Source of the DNA: Betaproteobacteria bacterium | GTDB lineage: Bacteria; Pseudomonadota; Gammaproteobacteria; Burkholderiales; JAEUOS01 | NCBI GenBank assembly: GCA_028292405.1 | Contig: JAQGMJ010000087.1 | Span: 202,295-266,294 of the forward strand | Length of the DNA stretch: 64,000 nt | Reading direction: 5' to 3' | Shown here: piece by piece, positions 49,724 to 57,517 of the stretch | Layout: the number at the start of each line of letters is the position of its first letter | Numbering within the stretch: the stretch's first letter is position 1 | Translations under genes and position numbers: made by a program | The notes under the pieces: generated by a model | What the model saw: the letters and a program-made list of their open reading frames with translations, nothing else | What the model was told of the DNA's origin: nothing | Databases searched by the model: none

Positions 49724-51262
49724 ATGAGCACCGGCACCAGCATGAGCAGCGGCGAAGCAGCAGCGCCGGCCGCCACGAGCGAAGCGCCCGGCCCGGCTGC
49801 GGAGGCGCACGCCGCGCCCGTTGCGCCGCTCGCCACGCCGGCCGCCACGCAAACACGCGGCGCTTTCACCCTGCGCGGCCAGTTGCTGCGCTGGCTGCTG
49901 GTGCCGCTGTCGCTGATTTTTTTGATCGACGTAGCCGGCAGCTACTACTTCGCGCGCCGCGTTTCCGACCGGGTCTACGACGGCGAACTGATGGAAATCG
50001 CGCGCGAGCTCAGCCTGCACGTCAAGCACAACGGTGCCGGCTATGTCTGGGACCTGGAGGCGGACGCCGAACGCACCCTGCTGCTGGACCAGTACGACGA
50101 CGTTTCCTATACGGTCTACGGGCCGGACGGCCACGCCCTGGCGGGCGACGCGGGCCTGCCGCAGCACCACCTGCCGCGCGCCGCCGCCACCGCCTACTTC
50201 GACGGAGAGCGCAACGGCGAGGCGGTGCGCTTCGCGCTGCTGCGGGTGGCGCCGCCGGGCTCGGCGCTGGGAGGGGTCAAGGGCAGCGAGAGCACGCCGG
50301 TGACGGTGCAGGTGGTGGAGACCCTGGTGAAGCGCAACAATCTTGTCCGCGACATGTTTTTCGACGTTACCCTGCCGCAGTTGCTGGTGATATTGATCGC
50401 CGGCGGGCTGGTGTGGTTCGGCGTGGCGCGCGGACTTTCGCCGCTGGAGCGCCTGCGCGAGGCGGTGGCCTCGCGTTCGCACCTCGACTTGAGCCCGGTG
50501 CCGGCGCACGACGCGCCGGCGGAGGTGCACCCGCTCCTCTCTTCGGTCAACGATTTGATGGCGCGCCTGAACGAGGTGCTGACCTTCCAGAACCGTTTCA
50601 TCGCCGATGCCGCGCACCAGTTGCGCACACCTGTCGCCGGTCTCAAGGCGCATATCGAGCTGGCGCTGCGCGAAGAGGAGCCGAAGGAGATCAAGCGCGG
50701 CCTGGCGCACTTGTATACCGGGGTGCAGCGCATGTCGCACCTGGTGGCGCAACTGCTCTCGCTGGCACGCAACGAGCCCAATACGGTGAACAAGCTTTCG
50801 CTGGTGCCGCTGGACCTGAACAAGCTGGCCTTCGAGGTGACGATGGAGTGGGTGCCGGAGGCCTACAAGAAAGACATCGACCTGGGTTTCGACGACGCCG
50901 AGAAGCACGTAATGATAGGCGGCGATGCCATCCGCCTCACCGAGCTGCTCAACAACCTGCTGGACAACGCCATCCGCTACAGCCAGAAAGGCGGCCGGGT
51001 GACGGTGCGGGTGAACCAGGAGCCGAGCCCGCGCGTCTCGATTTCCGACGACGGCCCGAGCATCCCGGTGGAAGAACGCCAGCGCGTGTTCGAGCGCTTT
51101 CACCGCCTGCTCGGCAGCCACACCGACGGCAGCGGGTTGGGTCTGGCGATCGTGCGCGAGATCGCCAGCCTGCACCGCGCCGAGATTTCGCTGGACGACG
51201 ACAACGACGGTGTCGGCAACGTGTTCACGGTGGCCTTTCCCGGTCTGGTGGTGGCGGGCTGA
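49724..51262 (+). CDS. Sensor histidine kinase, TctE/QseC-like
   Basis: The 512-residue protein has an unusual 45-residue Ala/Pro/Ser head before the first membrane helix (LLRWLLVPLSLIFLIDVAGS). A periplasmic sensor loop of about 130 residues contains the TctE pattern DRVYDGELMEIARELSLHV. The second helix is QLLVILIAGGLVWFG, followed by a linker. The phospho-acceptor is in DAAHQLRTPVAGL near residue 298; ATPase boxes are LLNNLLDNAIRYS, SDDGPSIP and GSGLGLAIVREI. The D-x-G-P-x-I-P G1 box is normal for this group. TctE-type sensors respond to tricarboxylates, which fits the Bug proteins here only loosely. Confidence 0.94.
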   Translation: MSTGTSMSSGEAAAPAATSEAPGPAAEAHAAPVAPLATPAATQTRGAFTLRGQLLRWLLVPLSLIFLIDVAGSYYFARRVSDRVYDGELMEIARELSLHVKHNGAGYVWDLEADAERTLLLDQYDDVSYTVYGPDGHALAGDAGLPQHHLPRAAATAYFDGERNGEAVRFALLRVAPPGSALGGVKGSESTPVTVQVVETLVKRNNLVRDMFFDVTLPQLLVILIAGGLVWFGVARGLSPLERLREAVASRSHLDLSPVPAHDAPAEVHPLLSSVNDLMARLNEVLTFQNRFIADAAHQLRTPVAGLKAHIELALREEEPKEIKRGLAHLYTGVQRMSHLVAQLLSLARNEPNTVNKLSLVPLDLNKLAFEVTMEWVPEAYKKDIDLGFDDAEKHVMIGGDAIRLTELLNNLLDNAIRYSQKGGRVTVRVNQEPSPRVSISDDGPSIPVEERQRVFERFHRLLGSHTDGSGLGLAIVREIASLHRAEISLDDDNDGVGNVFTVAFPGLVVAG

Positions 51263-51304
51263 GGCGCCGCAAGAAGAGATATGCGGAATTGCGCCTTCCT
51301 CCAA

Positions 51305-51401
51305 CGTTCGCGGTGAGCCTGTCGAACCGTGCGCGTACCACCGTAGGCCACACGTCCCTTGACAGACTCAGAACAGGCTTCGACAAGCTCGGGACGAACG
51401 G
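51305..51401. repeat. Dispersed inverted-repeat element, copy 2
   Basis: A 97-bp element with ends CGTTCGCGGTGAGCCTGTCG on the left and, on the other strand, CCGTTCGTCCCGAGCTTGTC on the right. Compared with copy 1 at 30185 it is inverted and a few bases shorter. It lies between the kinase stop and the TerC leader, the only gap in this region large enough to take it. Confidence 0.72.
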
Positions 51402-51538
51402 CGGCGGGCGCGAATCCTGGGAGGTCTGATCCTTACAGCCGCAATAAGAATTCCAGATTAACTTTTGCACAGATGCGAATGCCGCAGTGCAACCTCGGCG
51501 TAGCGGGCACCAAACGCGGCAAAGCGCCAAATAGTTGT

Positions 51539-51575
51539 AAGCCTGCCGTAATGATCGGGAAAGCCTGACGTAATG
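51539..51575 (+). promoter_or_regulatory. Two 15-base direct repeats, 22-base period, upstream of terC-like gene
   Basis: AAGCCTGCCGTAATG (51539-51553) and AAGCCTGACGTAATG (51561-51575) differ at one base and are exactly 22 bases (two helical turns) apart. They lie 71-107 bases before the TerC ATG, a typical activator-site layout. Confidence 0.5.
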
Positions 51576-51611
51576 TTGACGACAGGGTGGGGTAATCGCC
51601 GGCCACTAGCA

Positions 51612-51637
51612 TCCTTGGACGAATTCAATCCAAGGAG
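51612..51637 (+). promoter_or_regulatory. Shine-Dalgarno-sequestering hairpin in the TerC leader
   Basis: TCCTTGGA (51612-51619) and TCCAAGGA (51629-51636) are perfect inverted repeats with a 9-base loop. The second arm contains most of AAGGAG (51632-51637), the only ribosome binding site, 8 bases before the ATG at 51646. The folded RNA would hide it. Confidence 0.6.
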
Positions 51638-51645
51638 ACATCAGC

Positions 51646-52395
51646 ATGATGGAGACCCTGTCCAATCCGGACACCTGGACCGCGCTTGTCAAGATCGCGA
51701 TCATCAACATTCTGCTTAGCGGCGACAACGCGGTGGTGATCGCGCTGGCCTGCCGCTCGCTCGAACCGAAGCAGCAGCGCCGCGCCTTCCTGGTCGGCGC
51801 CGGCGGTATCGTCGTGCTGCTGACCGTGTTTACCGTGTTCGCCGCCCTGCTGATGGACCTGCCCTACATCCAGATCGTCGGCTCCGTGCTGCTGCTGTGG
51901 ATCGGCATCAAGCTGCTGCTGCCTGAAGACGGCGACGAAAACATCGAAGGCAGCGCCAACTTCTGGTCTGCGGTGAAGACCATCATCATCGCCGACATGG
52001 TGATGAGCCTGGACAACGTGCTCGGCATGGCCGGCGCCGCCAAGGGCCATTACGGCATGCTGATTTTCGGCCTGGTGATCACCATGCCGCTGATCCTGTT
52101 CGGCTCGGCCCTGCTGATGAAGCTGATGGAGCGCTTCCCCCTGGTCATCACCATCGGCGCCGGCCTGCTCGGCTGGGTGGCGGGCGAAATGGTGATCGGC
52201 GACATCGCGCTCAAGCCCTGGCTGGAGTCGCATGCGCAACTGGCGCACATCCTCGACTGGGCCGTGCCGATCGCCGGCGCCGTCATCGTGGTGGGCGCGG
52301 GCAAGATGCTCGGTTACTCCAAGGAGCGCGAGTCCAAGGCCATGCACCAGGCCGAGGCGATCGCCGAGTCGGCGGAACGCAATCCCGCCGCCTGA
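51646..52395 (+). CDS. TerC family (YjbE/YkoY-like) membrane protein
   Basis: The 249-residue protein has about seven membrane segments. The family's conserved acidic sites are ILLSGDNAVVIALAC near residue 22 and DMVMSLDNVLGMAGAAKG near residue 120, each with an N-acidic pair inside the membrane. LRRR-like polar loop RSLEPKQQRRAF lies between segments 1 and 2. TerC relatives export Mn2+ or other divalent metals and load secreted metalloenzymes, or link to tellurite resistance. The hairpin that hides its ribosome binding site suggests translational control. It is followed by a Usp gene in the same direction. Confidence 0.93.
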   Translation: MMETLSNPDTWTALVKIAIINILLSGDNAVVIALACRSLEPKQQRRAFLVGAGGIVVLLTVFTVFAALLMDLPYIQIVGSVLLLWIGIKLLLPEDGDENIEGSANFWSAVKTIIIADMVMSLDNVLGMAGAAKGHYGMLIFGLVITMPLILFGSALLMKLMERFPLVITIGAGLLGWVAGEMVIGDIALKPWLESHAQLAHILDWAVPIAGAVIVVGAGKMLGYSKERESKAMHQAEAIAESAERNPAA

Positions 52396-52431
52396 TGCCG
52401 CAACCGGCAGACAACCATGGAGCCCGCTGAA

Positions 52432-52869
52432 ATGCCGAATGTCGCCGTACCTGTGCAGGACGAGCGCGAGGCCGACTGGGCCGCAGAACAGGCGATCAAG
52501 CTGTATCGCTTCAACCAGGCGCGCATCCACCTGCTCAACGTCCAGCACCTGCTGCCGCGCCATGTCTCGCGCTTTTTCAGCGGCGCGGACCTGGCCGACT
52601 TTCACCGCGAGAACGGCATGCTGCTGCTCGAACCGGTGATCCGCAAGCTGGAGGCCGCCGAGGTGCCGCACAAGGTGCACGTGCTCACCGGCCACGAGGC
52701 CGAGACCATCGTGCGCTTCGCCGAGGAGTACGCGTGCACCCGCATCGTGATGGAAAGCCGCCCGGAAGGGCTGCTCTCCGTCATCGGCCTGGGCGCCATC
52801 AGCAGCCAGGTAAGCCACCTGATGCGCGCGCGCAACATGAGCATCGCAATGGGGGCGGTGCAGGTTTAG
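52432..52869 (+). CDS. Universal stress protein family (UspA-like)
   Basis: The ATG at 52432 is chosen because GGAG lies nine bases upstream and MPNVAVPVQDEREADWAAEQ is the usual Usp N-terminus; an ATG at 52417 would add five residues. The 145-residue protein has the ATP-type strand AVPVQDE, and a C-terminal stretch RIVMESRPEGLLSVIGLGAISSQVSHLM that fits the G-x-x-G-x9-G-S region but without a clean G-S pair, so nucleotide binding is uncertain. Cytoplasmic stress-response protein. It is 37 bases behind terC and shares its terminator at 52905. Confidence 0.88.
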   Translation: MPNVAVPVQDEREADWAAEQAIKLYRFNQARIHLLNVQHLLPRHVSRFFSGADLADFHRENGMLLLEPVIRKLEAAEVPHKVHVLTGHEAETIVRFAEEYACTRIVMESRPEGLLSVIGLGAISSQVSHLMRARNMSIAMGAVQV

Positions 52870-52904
52870 CCCGGGCCTGGTCCGCGCGACGCTTGCGTCC
52901 CGAG

Positions 52905-52946
52905 GGCGCGCCAAGCCGTGAAGCATGCGGCAGGCGCGCCTTTTTT
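52905..52946 (+). terminator. Rho-independent terminator with large loop
   Basis: GGCGCGCC (52905-52912) pairs with GGCGCGCC (52933-52940) across a 20-base loop and is followed by TTTTTT. It ends the terC-usp transcript. Confidence 0.85.
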
Positions 52947-53082
52947 GTTGGGATGGCGTGTGCGAATTTTCTGACACGCGGGCTTTCGCCGGCCTACGCC
53001 AGAATGCGCGACGCTGTACCCCTTGCGACGGATAGCTGCCGCCCGCGACTTGTCGAACTCATGTAACGACAAGGAGTCCATC

Positions 53083-53223
53083 ATGAAACGCATCGTCCTC
53101 TTGATCACGGCAGGCCTGGTTGCCATTGTTTCCGGCTGCGCGGTATATGCCCCCGGCCCTCCGGGCGTCAGCGTCGCCTATTACGACGGTCCGCACCACC
53201 ATCACCACGATCACCGCTGGTAA
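53083..53223 (+). CDS. Small His-rich lipoprotein (CAVY family), copy 2
   Basis: The 46-residue precursor starts MKRIVLLITAGLVAIVSGCAVY at an ATG with AAGGAGTCCATC before it. The lipobox IVSGC leaves a mature peptide of 28 residues, with PGPPG followed by a histidine run (DGPHHHHHDHRW). The five to seven histidines suggest metal binding at the cell envelope. SGCAVYAPGPP matches the other two family members. The gene is shorter than most annotation cut-offs and is easy to miss. Confidence 0.82.
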   Translation: MKRIVLLITAGLVAIVSGCAVYAPGPPGVSVAYYDGPHHHHHDHRW

Positions 53224-53252
53224 GCGTGGCTTGGTGGCGACAGGCATCGACC

Positions 53253-53277
53253 TGTAACAGCGGTTACGCGCTGTTAC
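53253..53277 (+). promoter_or_regulatory. TGTAAC-N4-GTTAC-N5-GTTAC box, copy 2
   Basis: TGTAAC (53253-53258), GTTAC (53263-53267) and GTTAC (53273-53277) match copy 1 at 47137 in sequence and in both spacers. They lie 68-92 bases before the ATG of the third lipoprotein, compared with 70-94 bases for copy 1. Confidence 0.6.
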
Positions 53278-53344
53278 CGTTCAGCCGGATCGTTCGTCCG
53301 CGCTCGCGTGTCAAACCAGCTTCGATCACGCAAGGAGCGACATC

Positions 53345-53463
53345 ATGAAACGCCTGGCCCTGTTACTCGCACTAGGTGTGGCGGCCCTGATTTCCGGCTG
53401 CGCCGTGTATGTGCCCGGTCCGCCTACCATCACTATCACGATGGCTACTATCGCCACTATTAA
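53345..53463 (+). pseudogene. Small lipoprotein (CAVY family), copy 3, frameshifted
   Basis: From the ATG at 53345 (AAGGAGCGACATC upstream) the frame reads MKRLALLLALGVAALISGCAVY with VPGPP, the full family start. At 53421-53424 (CCGCCTACC) the expected His/Tyr-rich end continues in another frame as YHYHDGYYRHY and a TAA at 53461. A single missing base restores it. In the actual frame translation continues to a TAG at 53495-53497, giving 50 residues ending ERRFVRV. The signal peptide and lipobox are intact, so a lipoprotein with an altered tail may still be made. Confidence 0.72.
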
Positions 53464-53622
53464 GCCCGCGGGCGAGAGGCGCTTCGTCCGCGTGTAGCCG
53501 AACCCCACCGGCAGGCGCTCGGGCACACGCACGAGCGCCGGTTGTGGCGCTGGGCGTGTCCCATGATGTCCAGTCGGATTCGGGACGCCAAAGGACGAAG
53601 TTGCGATAGGCAACGCGCATGA

Positions 53623-54201
53623 TCACGCTCCTTGCACGGTCGCGGCTTCGGCCTGCGCCCGGCGTACCAGTTGATAAACTTCGCGCGCATGCTCGATGCG
53701 CTCGAAATATGGCGCCGCTGCGTTGCAGGCAGGCCAGCCGGTAAACATGCCGGGCCACTTGTTGGCCGTACCCGCGCTACCGAAAGTGATGGTTCCGGTC
53801 CCGCGCTGCTCCAGCAGCGTGACTTCGGGCAGCAGGCGCAACCCAAGCGACTTCACCCGTCGCGAGAACCCGCCGCTGACGATCAACACGCGCTCGTCGG
53901 TGACGGCATAGCGGGTGTGGCCGCGCTGCCAGGCTTCGAAGAAAAACCGTCCCGCCACCATATAGAGTCCGACGGCGATGAAGGGGATGCCCCAGAGGAT
54001 AAAAAAGCCGGGCGCGTTAGCTTTGACGACGAGGCTTTCCCAGAAAATCGCAAAGCCGCACCACATGATACTGAAGGGAATCTGCACCACATCCGTAGGG
54101 CGCAACGCCATGCCCGGGCGCGGCTGCCCGGACCAGAGCAGGCGCTCGCCCGCGCCAAGCTCGGCGCGGACGTCCTGACGGACGCTGAGGGTTTGTTCCA
54201 T
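53623..54201 (-). CDS. Membrane protein with PH-like domain
   Basis: The 192-residue protein begins MEQTLSVRQDVRAELGAGERLLWSGQPRPG; GERLLWSGQP is the marker of bacterial PH-like membrane proteins (bPH2/DUF304 type). Two membrane helices follow (IPFSIMWCGFAIFWESLVV and GFFILWGIPFIAVGLYMVAG), then a C-terminal domain with YAVTDERVLIVSGG, the classic PH strand-turn, and NKWPGMFTGW. It sits in the cytoplasmic membrane with its domain inside. It is 50 bases upstream of nothing but downstream of the SPFH gene on the same strand, so the two form an operon. Confidence 0.85.
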   Translation of the reverse strand: MEQTLSVRQDVRAELGAGERLLWSGQPRPGMALRPTDVVQIPFSIMWCGFAIFWESLVVKANAPGFFILWGIPFIAVGLYMVAGRFFFEAWQRGHTRYAVTDERVLIVSGGFSRRVKSLGLRLLPEVTLLEQRGTGTITFGSAGTANKWPGMFTGWPACNAAAPYFERIEHAREVYQLVRRAQAEAATVQGA

Positions 54202-54251
54202 GATGTTCTCCTTGGTGGGACCAGGCCGCGCATTGCGCGGCCCTGATCCAC

Positions 54252-56240
54252 TCAGTCCTGCGCCGGCACAACGCGGCGCGGCGCTTGCGCCCTTTCCTGC
54301 AGCATCATCGCCAGCATCGACTCGACCATCGAGCCGCTGGCGCTGCCCTCTTTCCCGCCGCCGACCACGATGCTCGGCACCAGCGGCAGCTTGGCGTGCT
54401 CGATGGCTTCGGCGAAGCGCATCAGCACCTGGCTGTTGAGCTGGTACTGCGGGCCGCCATAGGCCTCGACCTTCTTCGTCGTCGCCTCAGCTTCCGCCAG
54501 GCCGGTGGCGCGGATGCGGTCCGCATCGGCCATGCCAACGGAGCGGATGCGGTCCGCGTCGCCCTGGCCTTCGACGCGCACGCGGTCGGCATTGGCGGCG
54601 GCCGTCACCTGGATGGTTTCGGCCTCCTGCCGCGCCTGCGCCAGCTTGGCCTTGCCCTCGTTCTCGCGCACCTGGATCGACAGTTCCGAAGCGGTGATGT
54701 GCGCCTGCTGCTCGGCCAGCGCCTGCTTTTCGCGCAGGGTGCGTTCCTGCACCGCTGCCACTTCCTGCAGCTTGTAGGTCTCGACCTGCTCGACCGCGAC
54801 CTGGCGGTTGCGCAGTTGCATGAGGATCTGCTCGATGCCGCCACCCTGCCCACTCTCACCAGCGGTAGCGGCGCGCGGCGTGCCGATCAGCACCTCCTGC
54901 AATTCCAGGTTATAGGCAGCGAACTTGGCGCGCATCTCGTCCAGCGACAGGCGCTGGATATCGCTGCGCTCCTGCAACAGCTCGATCAGCGTCTTGGTCT
55001 GCGCGATGTTCTTGAAGAATGCCGAGACCATCGGGTCCAGCGTCTGCTCGACCAGGCGCTTGATGTCGCCAAAACGCTGCACCACCAGCGGCGCCTTCAT
55101 GTAGTCGATGTGCACCACCACCGACAGCGGCAAGGTCGGCTCGAAGGCGTCCTTGGTGATCAGCGAAACCTCGGAGAGGTTTTCATCCAGGCGATGCGGC
55201 CCGGTCGCCTCCTTCAGCCACTTCAGCACGAAGTTGGTGGTGGGTACGGTGATCACCTTGCCGGCATAGGTATTGAAGGCGTACTTGCCGGGCAGCAGCG
55301 GCTTGTTCCACACGCCGCGCGTGCCGGGTTCGACCAGCTCGCCATGGCGATAGGCGTCGCCGCTCATGTCCGCGCCATAGCGCCCGGTGTACGAGACCAC
55401 GACGCCGACGGTGCCGACCTCGATCACCGTCTTTTTCACCAGCTCGACGGTAGCGAACAGGCGGTTGATGTAATACGAGCCATCGACCAGCACCTGGTAC
55501 TGCCGGCCGCGAAAGCCGGCGGCGCGCAGGAACTTCTCCGGGTCCTGGAAGTTGTTATGGAACAGCTCGCCGCGGCGCGCGTCGTTTCCTACTGCCGGCG
55601 CGATGATCTCGCCGTCGGGCAGCGACGGGCCGTCGTGCACGGTGACCACGCCGATCACATCATCGGCATCCTTGATCACCACCGCCTCGAAGCCATGGCG
55701 GCCGTCGATCAGCTGGCCCATCTGCTCGATTACCGCCTCATCGCCGCTCTCCAGCTTGATCGCATAGCGGCGCTCGCGCGTGAGGATGATGAACTGCGCC
55801 AGGTTGATCGCATAAGTGCCCTCGCGCAGGATTTTGCGCTGCGGCCCCTTCTGCCCGCCTGCTTCGAGAAAAGCGCGCGTGTCCTGGAAGTCCGCCGCCT
55901 TCTCGTTCGACGCCAAAGTCTGCGTCGCCGGCAGCGAAGCGCCGTCACGGGCGAACACATAGCCGATCTGCCCTTGCGGGATGGTCACCAGCGGCACCCG
56001 GTGCACGCGGTACTGAAACGGCACGAAGAAATGAAAGCCGCCGCGCAATACTGCAGGCGCATAACCCGCCTCGCCGTGCATCGCGATCAGCCCGCCTTCG
56101 ATCGACCCGCTGCCGCTCCACAGCTTTTCCAGCACACCCAGCCGGTCGTTCGGGATATAGCGCACCATGCCGCTGATCCAGATGAACAGGACCACCAGCA
56201 CAGCCGCCGACAAACAATAAGACCACACGGTCAGTTCCAT
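54252..56240 (-). CDS. Flotillin-like SPFH domain protein
   Basis: The 662-residue protein has one N-terminal membrane helix (SYCLSAAVLVVLFIWISGM), the PHB/SPFH region from about residue 30 (IPNDRLGVLEKLWSG) to 400, and a long charged coiled coil (about 480-600) with alternating Glu/Ala runs. GQGDADRIRSVGMADADRIRA shows a near repeat of about ten residues. The end contains EAEATTKKVEAYGG, typical of flotillin-like tails, then a Gly/Ser-rich and Met-rich stretch. Such proteins scaffold membrane microdomains. It precedes a PH-like membrane protein by 50 bases on the same strand. Confidence 0.9.
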   Translation of the reverse strand: MELTVWSYCLSAAVLVVLFIWISGMVRYIPNDRLGVLEKLWSGSGSIEGGLIAMHGEAGYAPAVLRGGFHFFVPFQYRVHRVPLVTIPQGQIGYVFARDGASLPATQTLASNEKAADFQDTRAFLEAGGQKGPQRKILREGTYAINLAQFIILTRERRYAIKLESGDEAVIEQMGQLIDGRHGFEAVVIKDADDVIGVVTVHDGPSLPDGEIIAPAVGNDARRGELFHNNFQDPEKFLRAAGFRGRQYQVLVDGSYYINRLFATVELVKKTVIEVGTVGVVVSYTGRYGADMSGDAYRHGELVEPGTRGVWNKPLLPGKYAFNTYAGKVITVPTTNFVLKWLKEATGPHRLDENLSEVSLITKDAFEPTLPLSVVVHIDYMKAPLVVQRFGDIKRLVEQTLDPMVSAFFKNIAQTKTLIELLQERSDIQRLSLDEMRAKFAAYNLELQEVLIGTPRAATAGESGQGGGIEQILMQLRNRQVAVEQVETYKLQEVAAVQERTLREKQALAEQQAHITASELSIQVRENEGKAKLAQARQEAETIQVTAAANADRVRVEGQGDADRIRSVGMADADRIRATGLAEAEATTKKVEAYGGPQYQLNSQVLMRFAEAIEHAKLPLVPSIVVGGGKEGSASGSMVESMLAMMLQERAQAPRRVVPAQD

Positions 56241-57047
56241 GATGAGAACTCCCCAATCAATTGAATTTGAATTTTCGAAGCCGCAGCCCGGGCGGCGAAC
56301 TTCGCGCCACGCTCATCCGTTTTGCCGGCGCATAGCGCAGCACGCGGACGTGACTCCACCCGCCCGCTGCACAGGCGGACTAGGCAAACATCAAGTCAAT
56401 ACGTGGCTTGCGCTATGCACGGGCGCGGCGGATGCCGCGCGGCACAGGGCCGGAGATCAGCGCCGTCGCCCGAGGAATTCGCTGGGCAGGTCGTGACCGT
56501 AAAAGATCACCTGCGAATCGCCGTAGGCATGGGTACGCCAGGCGCGGCGCGCGGGGTGGGCACTCACGCAAAGCCGGCGGCTTGCGACGCGCCGGTGGGC
56601 GCGGAGTGTCTGGGGGAGCCGGGCGTCGCCGCGGCAAAAGAAGGTGTTTTTGTTTTTTGACATTGCGGGGCCTCACTGCCGGCCGCCGATTTCACTGATT
56701 CGAAACTGCTCTTGACCCCTGGTTTTCAGAGCGGCGGCGCCTCGGTTTCAACGCCAACCACATCTCTAATTAATTACTTACTTAATTAGAATACTCTTTC
56801 GCAAGAAAGTTGCAAGGGTCGCCGACGAACGGTAGGTGGATTCGATACGTGAACCGCCGATGCAAATTTCCGTCTCCTGCCAGACCGTGATCACCACCCC
56901 TTGATCAACCGGTCATACGGACAACGCCCCCCGCCCGTACAATCGGTCCACGCGCCCGCGACCTTCTTTCGCCTTGAACCCCACGGCGGCCCGGGACGAC
57001 TCATTGATTCGGCGGATCACTGCCCATAACAATTCAGGGAGCACGAA
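56241..57047. other. Gene-free region, 807 bases, with an AT-rich palindrome
   Basis: No gene is supported on either strand; open frames here are short and look like shadows. A 26-bp AT-rich palindrome with 9-base arms, TCTAATTAA and TTAATTAGA, lies at 56765-56790. It is 525 bases from the flotillin ATG and 258 bases from the ATG at 57048. The remaining sequence is GC-rich. Confidence 0.5.
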
Positions 57048-57500
57048 ATGAAGTTTCAATGGGCCACCAGGAATTCCTCGCATCTCGTACTGGCAGGCAC
57101 GCTGGCGCTGGCGGGCGCCGGGGCGCATGCTGCCCTGAACGCGTACATGGTGCTTGACGCCGCCGGCCATCAGTTCAGCGGCGAAGTGCAGGACAACCAT
57201 TTGTATCTTCTCGACAAGGGCAAGAAGAGCCTGGCGCCCGACGGCACCTACAAGATGGACGGCAGCGTGCGCCAGGTGCGCAACGGCATGCTGCTTCCCG
57301 CGGTGCAGGGACAGGCGACGACCGGCTACAGCCTGGGCGACTCCAGCGCCCACTCGAACCGGCCCGTGCAGTCCAGCGGCAAGCCGGGCAACGCGGGCGA
57401 AACCCACGGCTTCAACCCCCAGCCTGATCCGCCGGGCTTCGGCGCCAACAGCCCGGGCGGCCTGTCGGCACCCGCCGCGCAAGGCGCCGCCGGCAAATAG
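57048..57500 (+). CDS. Secreted protein with NPQPDPPG motif
   Basis: The 150-residue precursor has a signal peptide ending AGAHAALNAY. The middle (residues 30-90) is a small beta-rich part with repeated charged turns. The end is Pro/Gly/Ser-rich and disordered-looking, with GFNPQPDPPG at residues 121-130. This motif recurs in small exported proteins of several bacteria, by general experience, with no defined function. It is expected to lie outside the cytoplasmic membrane. A 2OG-Fe(II) oxygenase gene follows after 17 bases and is probably co-expressed. A ribosome binding site (AGGGAGCACGAA) precedes the ATG. Confidence 0.8.
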   Translation: MKFQWATRNSSHLVLAGTLALAGAGAHAALNAYMVLDAAGHQFSGEVQDNHLYLLDKGKKSLAPDGTYKMDGSVRQVRNGMLLPAVQGQATTGYSLGDSSAHSNRPVQSSGKPGNAGETHGFNPQPDPPGFGANSPGGLSAPAAQGAAGK

Positions 57501-57517
57501 CCGGCAGGCAAGGGCGC

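Noticed and set aside
48590..51304. A 904-codon minus-strand frame
   Set aside because: It is antisense to the response regulator and kinase genes, both with complete domains; composition is that of a shadow.
51402..51645. yybP-ykoY manganese riboswitch upstream of TerC
   Set aside because: The conserved aptamer sequence blocks of that class were not found; only a simple hairpin that covers the ribosome binding site is present.
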